A stretch of 64,000 bases of DNA. Source: Gavia stellata (Eukaryota > Chordata > Aves > Gaviiformes > Gaviidae). The notes beneath the pieces are model-generated. The model worked only from the letters and a program-made list of their open reading frames with translations, ran no database searches and had not been told where the DNA came from. A program made the position numbers and the translations under genes. Each line of letters opens with the position of its first letter. The stretch's first letter is position 1. This document shows, in pieces, positions 39,501 to 61,157 of the stretch. The stretch covers positions 59,116,775 to 59,180,774 of the forward strand of contig NC_082637.1 in NCBI RefSeq assembly GCF_030936135.1. Direction: 5' to 3'.

Positions 39501-41800
39501 TAGTGTGTTACAAGCTTCCAAAACAGGAGGATTAACCCTTTGCTTAGTGAACAGCTACATCTACGCTCCTTTGCCCATTTATATTCTGTCTCTCAAAATT
39601 TCCTCATCTGTCTTTGAAACTGTAAACTGACTCTATGCTTTCTACAGTAACCATCTTTACAATCACATTTTCTTCTTTCATCACATTTTTTGTGATGTGC
39701 ACATTTTTGTGCAGTTAATAGCTAAAGTAAAAGCTCACAAACTACACATAAAACAAATTCTTTTAATATGGAAAAAAGGTGGAAATACATGTTTACTATT
39801 ATCATTCTTTAGTCCTGACATTAGATCTCTGCTTAACAGATTTTTTTTTGTAATTATGTAGTAGCATTACTACCCCTTAAAATTAGAAATTAGGAACTAC
39901 CAGTGAAGACATAATATTTCAAATATTTGTCAGCTGACAGTCACATTGAGAACACAGCTGCATGCAAGAAGGATGCCATAGAGCCTCAGAACAGATAAGA
40001 AAGATGTAAAAAAGAGATAGTAGTTGGACAAGAGCAAATAGGAACCTCTAGACCTGTTTGCAGCACAGGAGGTATTTACTAATAATGACAAGAGGCCAGA
40101 GTTTGATACAGTATTCCTCCTTACTGCCAGCCATGTAACTTTCTGTTCGACACTATATGTCAATCTGAAGTGGAAAAATTAGGCAGTCTTATCACTAGAT
40201 GATAATTTCTGGCTCTTCCCCTCCTTCTCTCCCAGTTTCTGGCTTGTTGGACTTCTGCTCCAAGACAGCACAGCTCTTGAACCTCTGTTAGAACTCACAA
40301 GCCTCCACAGACCCACATGCACAGCTGCTCCTCTCTCGACAGACAACACATTCCACCCTTACTCTCTTTGCACCCACTGAAAGGAAGATTGGAGTGAGGG
40401 CAGAGGACTGCATGGTGCAAAGCAGAATGCAAGATCAGAATCACAGCACTACTGGAACATGGTAATTTTGGTATCTTCCATGTATAAAATTGTAATAATA
40501 CAGTAGGAGTGAAGCAGAAATGATGTAGGTTTAGCTTCCACTGAAAGCTGGACAGAGAATTAAGCTCAGTCTTGCAAACTTGCCTCTTTAAAGAAATATA
40601 AACAACTTATTATTGTGATAAAAGCCCAAAGTGACCAGAACTGAGAAAGCTTAACAGAACTTACTTTCTGGTCTTTCACATACGAGAGCCATTTGCACCC
40701 AGGTAACTTGGCTGCTTCTTCTGCATGGTTTCCTCGACCAAGTATGCATAACAAATAACTCTCCCACCTGTAGCTGAGGTGGAAACTGGGATTTTGTATT
40801 TGGCAAATTTACCCACTGTTCTTACCTAGTGATGACAGCTTCCAATCAAGTTGATTCCTCGCTGGCTTTTGTCCAAATACTCTGAGTATGTACAGTGGCT
40901 CTATTCATTCCTGTTTGAATATACCCCAAGTTGTTTTAAGTAAACCATGTTGTCTGCTGATCAAGGGGTTGAAATGCACAGCACCGGCATCAGCACAGTA
41001 AAAGGAAGAATTCCATGACAAGAATCACCCCAGCCTAGGCTGCTGTCATTGTTCAAGACCAATGGTTTGAAGCCAGCTTGTATATGTTGAACTATGTCAT
41101 AGTCCCCAGTGGATGTTTGATGTGTGTCAACAATCAGCAATAGCAATCATATTTATTCCAGCTGGACTGAACAGGATTCGAGCTTCAGAAGAAACAGATA
41201 AAGCATAACCTTAAGAGCTTTTAATCCAAGCAAAGGAAACAGACCCATTTGAAGGATTAAATGGATCACACAAGGAGACTGAACCACATGATGACAGCAA
41301 AAAGTGGGTCAGTTCCACTATTTTATTTTTAGACAGAAGGAGAGGGAAAAAAAAGTTTTGTGGTTCTTTTCAGCTGAAATTAAGATAAAGGCTCAAGTTG
41401 TTAGAGATTGAATTAGCTGAAAAAAATCCTATTGCCAGCATTCTTTGCAGTGCTTTGCATGGGTTTCAGATGGACACTATCTCACCCCCCAACACCCGAC
41501 CAAAGAGTCCTTTAGAACGGAGGTTGCTTTTCATACTGTGCCTCTATCACATCCTACAATTCTAGCTAGTTATTGGAAACTTGACTCAACTTTTATAGGA
41601 CATAGGCAAATGCAATTCTATCACAATACACCAGACATCAGCGTATGCCATCTTTCCAATAAGAAAGAAGAGGCTGTTAATCTGTTACAGAAGATTGGCA
41701 GCTCTAACCCAGTGATATTTTTTAGCTAATTCCTAGTTATTTCAATGAGATTCACAACTCTGCTTGTTACCTGGGATTTTGATGCACCTGATTTTAACAC

Positions 41801-42176
41801 AGAATCATAGAATCATTTAGGTTTGAAAAGACTCTTAAGATCATCAAGTCCAACTGTTAACCTAACATTCCCAAGTCCACCACTAAAGCATGTCCCTAAA
41901 CATCACATCTGCACATCTTTTAAATATCTCCAGGGATGGTGACTCAACCACTTCCCAGGGCAGCCTGTTCCAGTGCTTGAAAACCCTTTCAGTGAAGAAA
42001 TTTTTCCTAATATCCAATCTGAACCTCCTCTGGTGCAACTTGAGGCTATTTCCTCTTGCCCTATCCCTTGTTACTTGGGAGAAGAGACTGACACCCACCT
42101 CGCTACAACCTCCTTTCAGGTAGTTGTAGAAGGTCTCCCCTCAGCCTCCTTTTCTCTAGGCTGAACAACCCCAGTT
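41801..42176 (-). repeat. CR1 LINE 3' fragment, antisense in GNE intron 1
   Basis: The block starts with the reverse complement of the CR1 3' terminus (agaatcatagaatcattt) and continues through 'aagtccaac', 'cagcctgttccagtgcttga', 'gtgaagaaatttttcctaat' and 'tgaggctatttcctcttgcc'. These are the standard CR1 3' UTR and end-of-ORF2 words read backwards. A minus-strand frame over 41883-42098 still shows the C-terminal motif [14 protein letters not shown] of CR1 ORF2, but it is only a fragment. Confidence 0.93.
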
Positions 42177-42350
42177 CACAGAATCACTAAGGTTGGAAAA
42201 GACCTGTAAGTTCATCAAGTCCAACCATCAACCCAACACCACCATGTCCCGCAATGCCACGTCCACGTGTTCCTTGAACACCCTCAGCCACTCCTCATAA
42301 GACAGTTCCCTACACCAGCTTCTTTGCTCTGCTTTGGGCACATATCCTCC
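42177..42350 (-). repeat. Second CR1 3' fragment abutting the first, internally rearranged
   Basis: Directly after the previous CR1 a new 3' terminus begins (cacagaatcactaaggttgg), followed by 'aaaagacctgtaagttcatc' and 'aagtccaaccatcaacccaa'. After 'ttgaacaccctcagc' the sequence jumps to words normally found further inside CR1 ('cactcctcataagac', 'accagcttctttgctc'), implying an internal deletion. The two pieces lie head-to-tail in the same orientation. Either one element inserted into or next to the other, or both belonged to a larger rearranged copy. The right boundary is vague. Confidence 0.8.
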
Positions 42351-45300
42351 CTGAGACAGGGAGCAAATTTTCACATAGTTTTGGATTTCCTCTCCCTTGG
42401 CCAGGAATTCTGTGCCTAACAATCTTACCTACATGCAGGTCCTCTTTTTGTGTTAGCATAAGACACTTAGCAAAGATGTGAGAGGTCTATGTTGTGATGA
42501 GGAGAGAATAAAACCCCAAATTTCCCTTTCTCTGAAACATCAGAGAGAAGCTGCAAGCCCATGATGTGATACTGGCCTAGCTAACACACTGCTGTGGTTG
42601 CTTACATTTAGTATTAACTGCACAGCTCACCTGATACTTTTAACTGGGAAGAACAAACAGGAAAATGCAGGAAGGTAATAACTTGTTCTGTATATCATGT
42701 AGTATGTGTTACTTGGTCTTTTCCTATACGGGATATTCATAATGGAGTGCATTCACAGCAGCTGAGCACTGCTGTGCTAGAATCTTCAAAAGTTATTAGT
42801 TTGGCTGTGTCAGAAGGACCTGCTCTTCTGAGAGCACTATGACTCTTACCATTAAAGTTCAAGTTGCTTTCAAGTGTTTCAGGCTGGACAGTACAGAATT
42901 GACATGGACAGCTGCTTCCAGTTGCTTTTGAAAATCTTAGCCTAAGTGTTCACTTTCTCACACTCAGCAACTGGTTTTGACATAAATAAAATGGATGTAA
43001 GTGAGGAGTTAAGGAAAAAAGTAACTAAAGCTCCACCTCATGTAGATGTTGATTTAAAAAGACATATTCCTTTGCTTTCAGGAGGGAAGAAGTAACACGG
43101 TGCTTAGCCCCAGTGCAGAAGGTCACAATGCTAGTGACTCTCTCTGTCCGCACTATCCATCTCCTGGACATACTCACGCACTGACAAATCCTTTGTCAGA
43201 CCACAGTTTAGCACCTTTCACCTCTTTCAGGATGGGTTTCCAAAGAGTATGATCTTTGAGCCAGCTGCAAACCAAACCAGATGATCTTGGTCCTTCTGTT
43301 CAAATCTTAAGCAGCATGACCTCTCTAGAAAAAAGTAAGCTCCTCATCTCCAGCATTTTCCAACACTTTGTGTATTAATGTCCATTTAGTCCCTGCAGAG
43401 CTGTTAACATTTCTGCATAGCTTTTTGATGAGGCCAGTGAATTAATGTGAACACTGAGACCCTACTCTTCTAATGAGCTCCAGCACAGCCTCAGGGCTTG
43501 GGAAGGACATGAGGCCATTTTCACAGTGTCATTAGAGATTTCGAGCAGCAAAGGGTAAGGCTGACTGAAGCAGGCAGATTATGGGCTGAGGCTTCTCCTC
43601 CTATCTCATCTTTCTGGATAGCATTTGTCTCTCTGCTGGAGAGACTTGGGGCAGGGCTCACTCAGTAACACAAGATAAGTTTCATCCTATTTATGTAATA
43701 GGTGATGTCTGTGGGGGAGAAATAATCAAAAGGAGCGTAAACTTTCCCCCTTCTTCTGCAGCTTGTGCTGCAAGATGCTGAAATACCATTAGAACATTTA
43801 TCGAAAAAACACATCAAGAGATGCACTGATGCTGTTGTAAGAATAATTAACTCTCAACGCAGTTGCTTCTAGCTGCATAGGAACTAGTATAATTCCGAAT
43901 TTGTAAATATATACACACTTTTCATACACTCGTGCTCAAATATGACTCAGGCTCTTCCTCAGCATTTTGTTTCAGTGAAACCAGCTGTAAATGTACTGGT
44001 GAGCTTATCATAACCTGAAAGCATTTACAGGAGGCAATTCAAACTTGCTTATAATGACATTTCCAGCATGCACATAGGTTTTTAAGCAATGTGCAGTATG
44101 CACAAAGAAAATCTAGTGATGCAGAGAACAATGAAAACAACTTAAGTGGGACATGAATTGAACCTAAGGTGTTTCCAGTTGCTATTACTACCTCTGGTTG
44201 GTATTTCAAGTTAAGATCTCTGGTAATTTGAGAAGCGGGTGTGCTGCAATATTCTCAAAACACTGAGGTTTTGAGGAGCTATGACTCATTGGACCACAGC
44301 TGTCTGAGGACTTTCTGAACGTCACCATAAGATGTTTTTTCTGTCTCTCTTGGGAAACAGTCAGTTCAGAATTTTAAATTCCCAAGGGCAAGTCTTAAAG
44401 GTTTTTTACTTTACTATTTAAATAACATTTCCATAATTCCTATGCAAGATCTTTTTTTAGTTGAAGACTTCAGTATTTGTTCCTCAAAGGCTTTTTAAAC
44501 AAGTATTCTTAACTGCTAGAAAAGTCAACTTTTTCTCCCTAGTAAAGAACAGGAATGCAACCATTCCCATTCCTTGCATCTATTTTCTTTTAGGTATGTC
44601 AGACACAGGAGTCACTATTAAGGCCAATTTTTCTGAGAAGTAGAGGGCAAAAGCAGAAGGGATTTGAGACACCTCGGGTATTATATGGATGAACGAGGAT
44701 ACAATTTGGACTGAAAAACTATGTCAGAGTGCAGGTACCAAACAGCTGAATGTGGCACAGGCTTGATCAGATGGAAGGCCCTACCACATTAGACTGTCAG
44801 GTTTCAGCCACACAAATGAGAGATATATCAGAAGGAGAAAAATGGGTGAAGAGTTCTCATTTTACTAGGATTGTGTGACACTAGCTACCAAAACGTTTTA
44901 TTTAGGTGCTTCCATAGCAAAATGTAGTGGGCATAGGTTGCTGTTGTTACACATGCTGCCTAGAGTATTGAACCAGGATCCGAATCACAGTAATCTCACT
45001 AATAAGAGACCACTTTGACCCTAAAACACATGCAGTGTGAGAAAACAAGACACATCTCTTTTACGATCAGCTGAAACACACAGATGATCAGCAATACTTG
45101 ACAGCTGGTTTAAGAGTTTTCTTGATTGTGTCACATGCCAATGAAGTCAACAGCATTCTTGGCTGAATTAACACCAAAGTCATACAATTCTGCAGCATGC
45201 ACAGAAACTCTTCATGAGCTACAGGCAGGTGCTCTAACTGTAGAGGGCTATAGTTCCTTAGAGCCCGCAAGTTCAGGCAACCTCCGTATTCTTCCATGCA

Positions 45301-45495
45301 TTGCTGTGTGCTGTTTCTGTCCTTGCTTTGCATCTCCTACAGGCAACCTCACAGTTCATAGTTTTCAGACAGCCCTCATTTTAAAAGCTCTTAACGTGAT
45401 GGTAATCCCCACTGAAGCTGTAAGATCATTCAGCAGTTTTAACTGGATTGCTCTGTTCTGTATTGCACCAGGTTATTCCATATATAATCCGACAG

Positions 45496-45552
45496 TTTGG
45501 ACTTGATGATCTTACAGGTCTTTTCCAACCTTAATTATTCTGTGATTCTGTA
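45496..45552 (+). repeat. CR1 3' terminal fragment next to CpG island 2
   Basis: The words 'ttggacttgatgatctta', 'caggtcttttccaacctt' and the terminal 'attattctgtgattctgt' are the sense-strand CR1 3' end. Only about 57 bases are recognisable, so it is a severely truncated insertion. It ends about 100 bases before the second CpG island. Confidence 0.85.
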
Positions 45553-45649
45553 AGAGGCTGTCCTGACACAAGGATGCGGTTCCTGGTTACGAAGGCAAAC
45601 CAGCAGATGACCCTACAAACACCACCACGGACAGCCCCCATGCTCAGCC

Positions 45650-46450
45650 TTTCGTCAGGGAGGTGTCCCGCTCGACGCTGCTCACCGCTCCTGCCCCATG
45701 GCTCCAAAGACACCCGCGGCAGAAGGTGCGCGGTGCCAGGCCAGGAGAGAAGGCCCCAGCCCCGCGGCCAGCCCGGAGCTGTAGGGCGCGGGGGCTGTGC
45801 GGCTGCTCGCGGCCCGGGGGTGGCCCGCTCCTCAGCGGGGCCCGACCGCTCCTTCCCCAGCCCTCCGCGGAGGCGGGCGGGGCGGGACCGCCCTGCTGGG
45901 GGCGCGGCCTTCGTGTCGGCTCGGCCTTTGATGCGTTCGGCTCCAGCGCCGCCACTGCGGCCTCGGCGTAGGGTGAAGTGACCGCGGAGCGAGGTGACCG
46001 CGAGGCCGGGCCGCGCCGCGCCGACCTGGTCCAGCGTGCGCGGGGTGCCTGGGCGCCCAGAGGACCGGGGCCGCTCAGGTCGTGCTGCCGGGCGGGGAGG
46101 AGCGCGCGGCACCAGCTAACGGCACGAGGGAGGGGGGGCGGCGTAGCGGCCGTGCCGGGAGCTCTGCAGAAGCTTTGCAGAGCCGGCGGTGGGCGCGCCC
46201 CGGCGCCGGGGCGTCATCGAGGAGGAAAAGCTGCGCCCGCCGCGCTTGGGCGATGGCGCGCCGCAGCCAGCGCAGAGCAGGGTGTGAGCGCGCATGCGCT
46301 TGGGGCGCTGCTGCGAGGGTGGGTGCTGGGCAAAGCGTGCAGGGCGTGCGCGCTCGAGTGCAGCGGCGTATGAAGCGTGTGGGCCTGCGCGGGGGGTACG
46401 TGCGCGGGTGTGTTGTGGAGTTCAGCGGGAATGGTCTCGCCAAGGCCTGT
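45650..46450. promoter_or_regulatory. GNE: CpG island 2, candidate internal promoter of GNE
   Basis: The sequence is extremely GC- and CpG-rich, with GC boxes such as ggggcggg (45879-45886), and lies 9.5 kb downstream of the first exon and 4.5 kb upstream of exon 2. Mammalian GNE is known to use more than one first exon. An untranslated first exon here would yield the canonical 722-residue isoform starting at the exon 2 methionine. A plausible donor on the + strand is GTACGT at 46457-46462 after 'gcggag'. Alternatively the island could drive an antisense noncoding RNA. No conserved peptide is apparent in the long open frames on either strand, so these are treated as composition artefacts. Confidence 0.65.
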
Positions 46451-47420
46451 GCGGAGGTACGTGTCTTGGGGAGATACAGGGTTCTGTAATTCCTGCAAAT
46501 GGAAAGGTGTGCATGAGCCTTTTCCGGGGAAAAAGAGAATGGCCACAGGTGCAGGTGTATTTGCCTGTGGAAATTGGGGAGAATGGAAGGGTTGTCCACA
46601 GAAAGGCACGTGTGTACTTTCCCATATTGGAGGTGTGTTGAGGCACTGGCCTTGCTCACTGTGGATTTAACTGGCCTATAGAGGAGATGACCCTGCACAT
46701 GGGTATGTGCACGCATGTATGTTGCATGGCAGAAGGGTTTTCCATGCAGAGGTGTGTGGTAGTGTATACTGGGGGTGTACAGCAGGAATGGTACTTTGCA
46801 GGTGTGGAAGAAAGGAGGCACAGAAGGGCAGACCCTGCACTTAAGTAATAACTGTATCTATATACTTCAGAGGTGTAGAGGGGGTGATCGCACATACACA
46901 CAAAGAAGGGGGGCAGTGAAGATGTTGATCCCATTCGTGGGGGGAGATGGTGGGAAGGGTTTCTTGCCTCAGCGCAGGGTAATATGTGCACAGAGTGATA
47001 CAAGAAACAAATATGCAGGGTGACAGAATTCTTTTTCCACTTACACAGATGTGTTCAAAGGCGTTGTTGAAAGACTTGATTTTGTACATGGTCACCTGCA
47101 TAGGGCTGCAGGACCAGGCTCCACATGTGTGTGCATACAGGTGATATGGAAGCAATGGCACCATGGGTAAAGGAGGGTGGAATGAATACACATACTAGTA
47201 CATGGTGTGGGAAGAGTTTTGGGCAGAATAATCTATATGCATACCATACAGTGAAGCAAGTGGGAAGATCGAACGACTCCACAAGCACACAGGCATACAC
47301 AGAGTGTAGAGATTGTAAAGAGGAATATTCCAGGCTCTTCGATTTTTGAAAATCATCACTTTAGAAATGTGAATGTAGAATATACAGGTGGTATCATTTG
47401 TTTGTGAAACACTCTTAAAG
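46440..47420. repeat. Degenerate GT/GGTGTG-rich repeat tract
   Basis: After CpG island 2, variants of the word (g/a)(c/a)aggtgtg recur about every 50-180 bases: near 46550, 46630, 46749, 46799, 46871, 47047 and again near 47125 and 47390. They are set among purine-rich 'ggaagaaagg' and 'gggagaatgg' spacers and CA/TG runs (catgtgtgtgcatacagg). It looks like an old, strongly diverged tandem array, but no exact unit could be fixed by eye. The scarcity of stops on the minus strand creates several overlapping open frames that I do not regard as genes. Confidence 0.4.
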
Positions 47421-50400
47421 GGGCATCACATGCACTTGCCTGCTAACAGAAATAGTAGCTACTTGGTTGCTGTAAAATCTGGCCCAGAATTCCCTAGTCT
47501 TAAAAAGTCCTTGAACCTCTAATAAATCTAAAAGCCTTAAGATGCGATATGGAAGAGGAGTAGACCAAAACAAGTAGAGATTAATTGTTTCAAGTAGTCC
47601 TTCATGGAGCACTGTTTTATTTCTTCTCCTTTCTGCTGCAGATTACTAGTCCCAGCAAGGTAGAAAAGGTAGACCTTGGAACAGAAGATCCCAGACTAGA
47701 GAAGGCTGTGTAGATCAAACTCGGTGTATCATCAAACACCTAGAAACTAAGAGGCAACTGTTAGTGATTAATTATTTAAAAGAATTTCAGTGAACAGTTC
47801 TGAAAAGAGATGATTAGCCTGCAAAACCTGTTAATAAATTCTAAAATCATGGGGGTAACAAACTTAAATAGCTAGGACATTACAGCTCTGCTTGAAGGAA
47901 TATACTGTTAATGGTTGAAGGGACTTTGCCATTACTTGTTGACAGTGAATGCTATCTGAAAATACAGTTATTTTTGCATTTACAGGCTCAGAATAGGTCG
48001 GAGTCAAGACAGGATTCTGTCTGTTTTTAAACTGTGATGTAGAAATGTTTCTTTAGAAATCATCATCCAACTTAACCTGAAAAACTATTAACTGGTTTAA
48101 TTAGTGGTAAATTTTCCCATGTAGTTAACACTTACACTGGATTGTTATCAGTCCTTTTGCTAGGGTAAATATTTTGGTTCTTCAGGAAAACACCTGTTAA
48201 AACTGACAGCAGTAGAAAAGCTGTGTCTGCACCAAGGCCTCTGTGTGACTTACTTACTTGCAACTTTTTGAAACTATTGTGTTACAGAGGTTGTAGGCAG
48301 TATTGAAAATAATTCTGCGTCGGGGCTTACTGAAACCTAATGTTAACAGAAGTTGGAGTGCACAAATAGCATGAATTGCTTTTGATTCTGGTCAGTTCAT
48401 ATGCCTTTGAAGTATCTCCACATCTACCTCTGAAATTATTTCGAGACAATTATTGCAGCAGTAGCAACTGTAATTAAATGTGATCTGTGTGGCCAGAAAG
48501 ATGTGTGATCTAGCGATTCAATTCTGGTAGATCTGTAGTTATGGTGACTCAGGAGATTTTATTTTTTTTAGCGACTTACAAACTTAACTATTTTAGGAGA
48601 TGGTATTTTCTGCATTTGGATTGAAGGGTTCTAGAATTTTAGACACTGCTTGAAGATCAAGGAGGCGAGAAAATTATTCGGCTTCTTAAAAGCCTGCTTT
48701 GTGTAAATGAAAAGATAACTGCTTTGTCAGAGGGGAGGTGATGGTTCTAGCTCAGGCAGGTGACTTGGAGTAAGCAGACTTTGGGTAAGCTCACTTTGTC
48801 ACTTCCTTATTCTGTGCCCTCTTACTTTGGCTTCTCAATTTATATAGTATAGAATATGTATGCAGCAGTGGCTGACTTGAAGAGTCTTGTGAAAGGTTTG
48901 CTTCTAACTGTACTAATATTATTCATGCAGTTTCGAAGACAAGCTTATAGGGATGTCAGAAATGGCCTCGTGTTGAACATGATTTTATTTGAATTAGTGG
49001 CTGTCTTTACATACATGACACGATGTCCTGCTCAGAACCATCGCCGAAAAGAGGTTGTTTTAGAAATGAGAAAGCAGCGGTTCTGTTAGATCTGAATCTA
49101 GCTAATATGGTTTCAGGTTTCACCCAGTGATACAGGATAACATGCTGTCTGACCTACGTTTATACAGCATCTAAAATCCTGCAAAGTACTCTCTAGATTT
49201 TCAACATGAGGTACTGAATTTCTTACATACATTTAAAATATTTCAAGCCTGTTGGACAAAAAGAAAGACAAGATTAAATTTAAACAGCCATCATATACAC
49301 ACATAACTGCAGATGTTTTCAGCATGAGGAAATAATTAATTTGCCTGAAGGATTATCATCTGACCCTTTGAAAGTGTAAAACAGTAATTAATTAACATAC
49401 TATTTTTGAAGCAAGGTTCAAATGTAAATTCAAATGAAGGGGCTCAATGTAAACCAAATAATATCTATTACTTTATGGCTGAATCCATAGAACTCAGCTT
49501 AATTTGTCATGATAGTAATCAAATGCTGCAATTCCAGGCTGTGTCTATTCTGCTGAAGTTGGTTGGCGTAGCCATAGCTGCTTTGCTTGAATAAATGAGA
49601 AATGCCATTTTTTATGAGCTTAGTCATGGCAGCCATCTTTGCTTTTTGCCACTTCAGTTTCATTCTGAAAGGCAGTGTAAGTGTAAACTGCTCTCTCAGG
49701 AATCATAGTTGTTGGAGTTAAACTAGAAAAAACATCATTGCCAGCCATAATTTTGCAGTGCCACAATGGATTGCAGTGGAGACTAGAAATGTCTCTTACC
49801 TTTGACCCTAACATGACTATTATACCAAAATATTGTTTTATTATTTGTGATAAAACCTAAACTAATCTGTGTTAAAAAATAGGGAAATCTTTGTAAAGTT
49901 GCTGAATTTTCTAAGTTGCAGAAGAGTGGGATGACACAATAGCCTTTCTTTCAAAAATTTACTGAAAAAAATTAAAGGTAATATAAAAGGAGCGTGAAAT
50001 TGTTGGTCAACATTGTCATGCTTGTATAGCAGCTTCCCAGAAAGAGCTTTCCTAGCTGTCAAAACCAGTAGAGCGACTGATACTGCTCTGATCAGAGATG
50101 AGAAATCCTAGTGCATGAAGCTGGAAAAAATTTATTTGCCATTAATCTGGAGTTAAAAATCTGACATAAAGTTAGATTTCATACCGAAAGGATGGTACTT
50201 ACTTAAAAAACAGTTCTTTTCAGAAGGAAAACAACAAAAAACTTATAAATAGCTGGTCTGATACCCTCTGCTACCAACTTAGTAGTTTCTGTTTGGGGGG
50301 AAGGGAATTTGAGTTATTTTGGGGAGTTATTGCTGTATCCTTTTTAAATAGGCTTTTCATGTTCTCTAGAATGTTTTTTCCAATTGCTAAATGAAAAAAT

Positions 50401-50951
50401 AAAAACCACAATAAAAACAGCAAGCAAAATGGTAAACAGAAGATAGGTAAACATTAAAAATTATTACATAGTTTAACCAGCTACTAAACAAGCTGTAAAA
50501 TTGCATTAGAGAAAACGTCTTGTCACAGTAACAGTTGATATTGCTTGTAAAAATACTGAGTTTCTGTGCCATTTCAACTGTCAGAAACCCTTTCTTTTTC
50601 AATAACCTCCAAATTGCCTGATGATAATCATCATCCTTATTTGTCTACTTGTTTCCAAAAGTTGTTGTCTTACTGTAACCTAATATTGTGTTATTGAGTA
50701 TCTTGATGTACTTTGGCCTGCAAAATAGTATGGAGGTGTTTAGAAGTCAATGTTTAACTCACTTTAACAGATAATGTAAACTGACTGGGGCAAAAACTTT
50801 CTCTTTTTTTTCACAGAGTCTGTCAGTGGATGCTTCTTTCAGGAGTTTGTTCCATTGTGTGGTTTTGGAATATGAGATTTTTTCTTTCATGTATGAAAGC
50901 AGATTATTACTAAAGTTGCTTCTTTTTTTTTCTTTCCCCCTGTTATTTCAG

Positions 50952-51160
50952 GAAGTGTATTTCAAGAATCTTTCAAAACAGAAACAAAAGGAAGTCATGG
51001 AGAAGAATGGAAACAACCACAAACTCCGTGTTTGTGTTGCTACTTGCAACCGTGCTGATTATTCAAAATTAGCTCCCATTATGTTTGGTATTAAGGCAGA
51101 ACCACAGTTCTTTGAGCTTGATGTCGTAGTGCTTGGTTCCCACCTGATTGATGATTATGG
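50952..51160 (+). CDS. GNE: GNE exon 2: canonical start and epimerase N-terminus (residues 1-54)
   Basis: GNE makes ManNAc from UDP-GlcNAc with its epimerase domain, then phosphorylates ManNAc to ManNAc-6-phosphate with its kinase domain. These are the first two steps of sialic-acid synthesis in the cytosol. This exon follows a TTTCAG acceptor (50946-50951) and ends at a GTAAGA donor (51161). The canonical ATG is at 50997 and starts [20 protein letters not shown], nearly identical to the human protein. It contains R19, D21 and S23 of the UDP-binding region (CNRADYSK). The 45 bases before the ATG are open in frame and encode [15 protein letters not shown], which forms part of the long isoform. 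The exon ends in phase 2; glycine 55 is completed by the next exon. Nothing is broken or frameshifted. Confidence 0.97.
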
Positions 51161-54891
<3,731 letters not shown>

Positions 54892-55044
54892 GTGAAGATG
54901 TCAAAACCAGAGATTATATAGTTGCTCTGCAACATCCTGTAACCACAGATATTAAACATTCCATAAAGATGTTTGAGCTAACACTAGATGCACTCATCTC
55001 CTTCAACAAGAGAACACTTGTTCTATTCCCTAATGTGGACGCAG
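54892..55044 (+). CDS. GNE: GNE exon 4: epimerase active-site His220 (residues 206-256)
   Basis: A 153-bp exon bounded by GGACAG and GTGAGT. It encodes [20 protein letters not shown] through [10 protein letters not shown]. Histidine 220 in [10 protein letters not shown] is a key active-site residue of the epimerase. The start of the exon (EDVKTRD) differs slightly from human (DDVKSKD), whereas the rest is almost invariant. The exon keeps the frame, and glycine 257 is split with the next exon. Confidence 0.98.
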
Positions 55045-61027
<5,983 letters not shown>

Positions 61028-61157
61028 GGTGAAATAGTTAAGAAGTATACACAGCTCAACCCTAAAACTTACGAAGACAGACTAGAATTAATTCTAAAGA
61101 TGTGTGTAGAGGCTGCATCAGAGGCAGTAAACGTGAACTGCAGAATTTTGGGAGTAG
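61028..61157 (+). CDS. GNE: GNE exon 8: ManNAc kinase continuation (residues 428-470), gene continues past window
   Basis: A 130-bp exon bounded by TTTCTAG and GTAAGT (61158). It encodes [20 protein letters not shown] and ends in VNCRILGV, followed by one base of the next glycine codon. It is more diverged from human than the epimerase exons (for example [13 protein letters not shown] against TYEERINLILQMC). The kinase catalytic aspartate, the zinc-binding residues and the rest of the domain (about 250 residues) are not in the window, so the gene is incomplete by truncation, not by mutation. Confidence 0.96.

Larger units (their letters stand above)
36154..50951 (+). other. GNE: GNE intron 1 (14.8 kb)
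   Basis: This is the proposed first intron, running from the GTAAGT donor at 36154 to the AG acceptor at 50950-50951, which is preceded by a pyrimidine-rich tract (cttttttttttctttccccc). It contains two antisense CR1 pieces (41801-42350), a sense CR1 tail (45496-45552), a second CpG island (45650-46450) and a GT-rich degenerate repeat tract (46440-47420). The rest, 36511-41800 and 47420-50951, holds no supportable gene. Two exon-like segments are noted: a strong 3' splice-site consensus at 47641 and a CpG-bearing open segment at 48931-49089. Confidence 0.7.

Noticed and set aside
46075..46821. 248-codon open frame on the minus strand, the longest in the window
   Set aside because: It spans CpG island 2 and the GT-rich tract, where stop codons are scarce. 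The other strand is equally open, the peptide is low-complexity (His/Pro/Thr/Arg-rich) and shows no domain.
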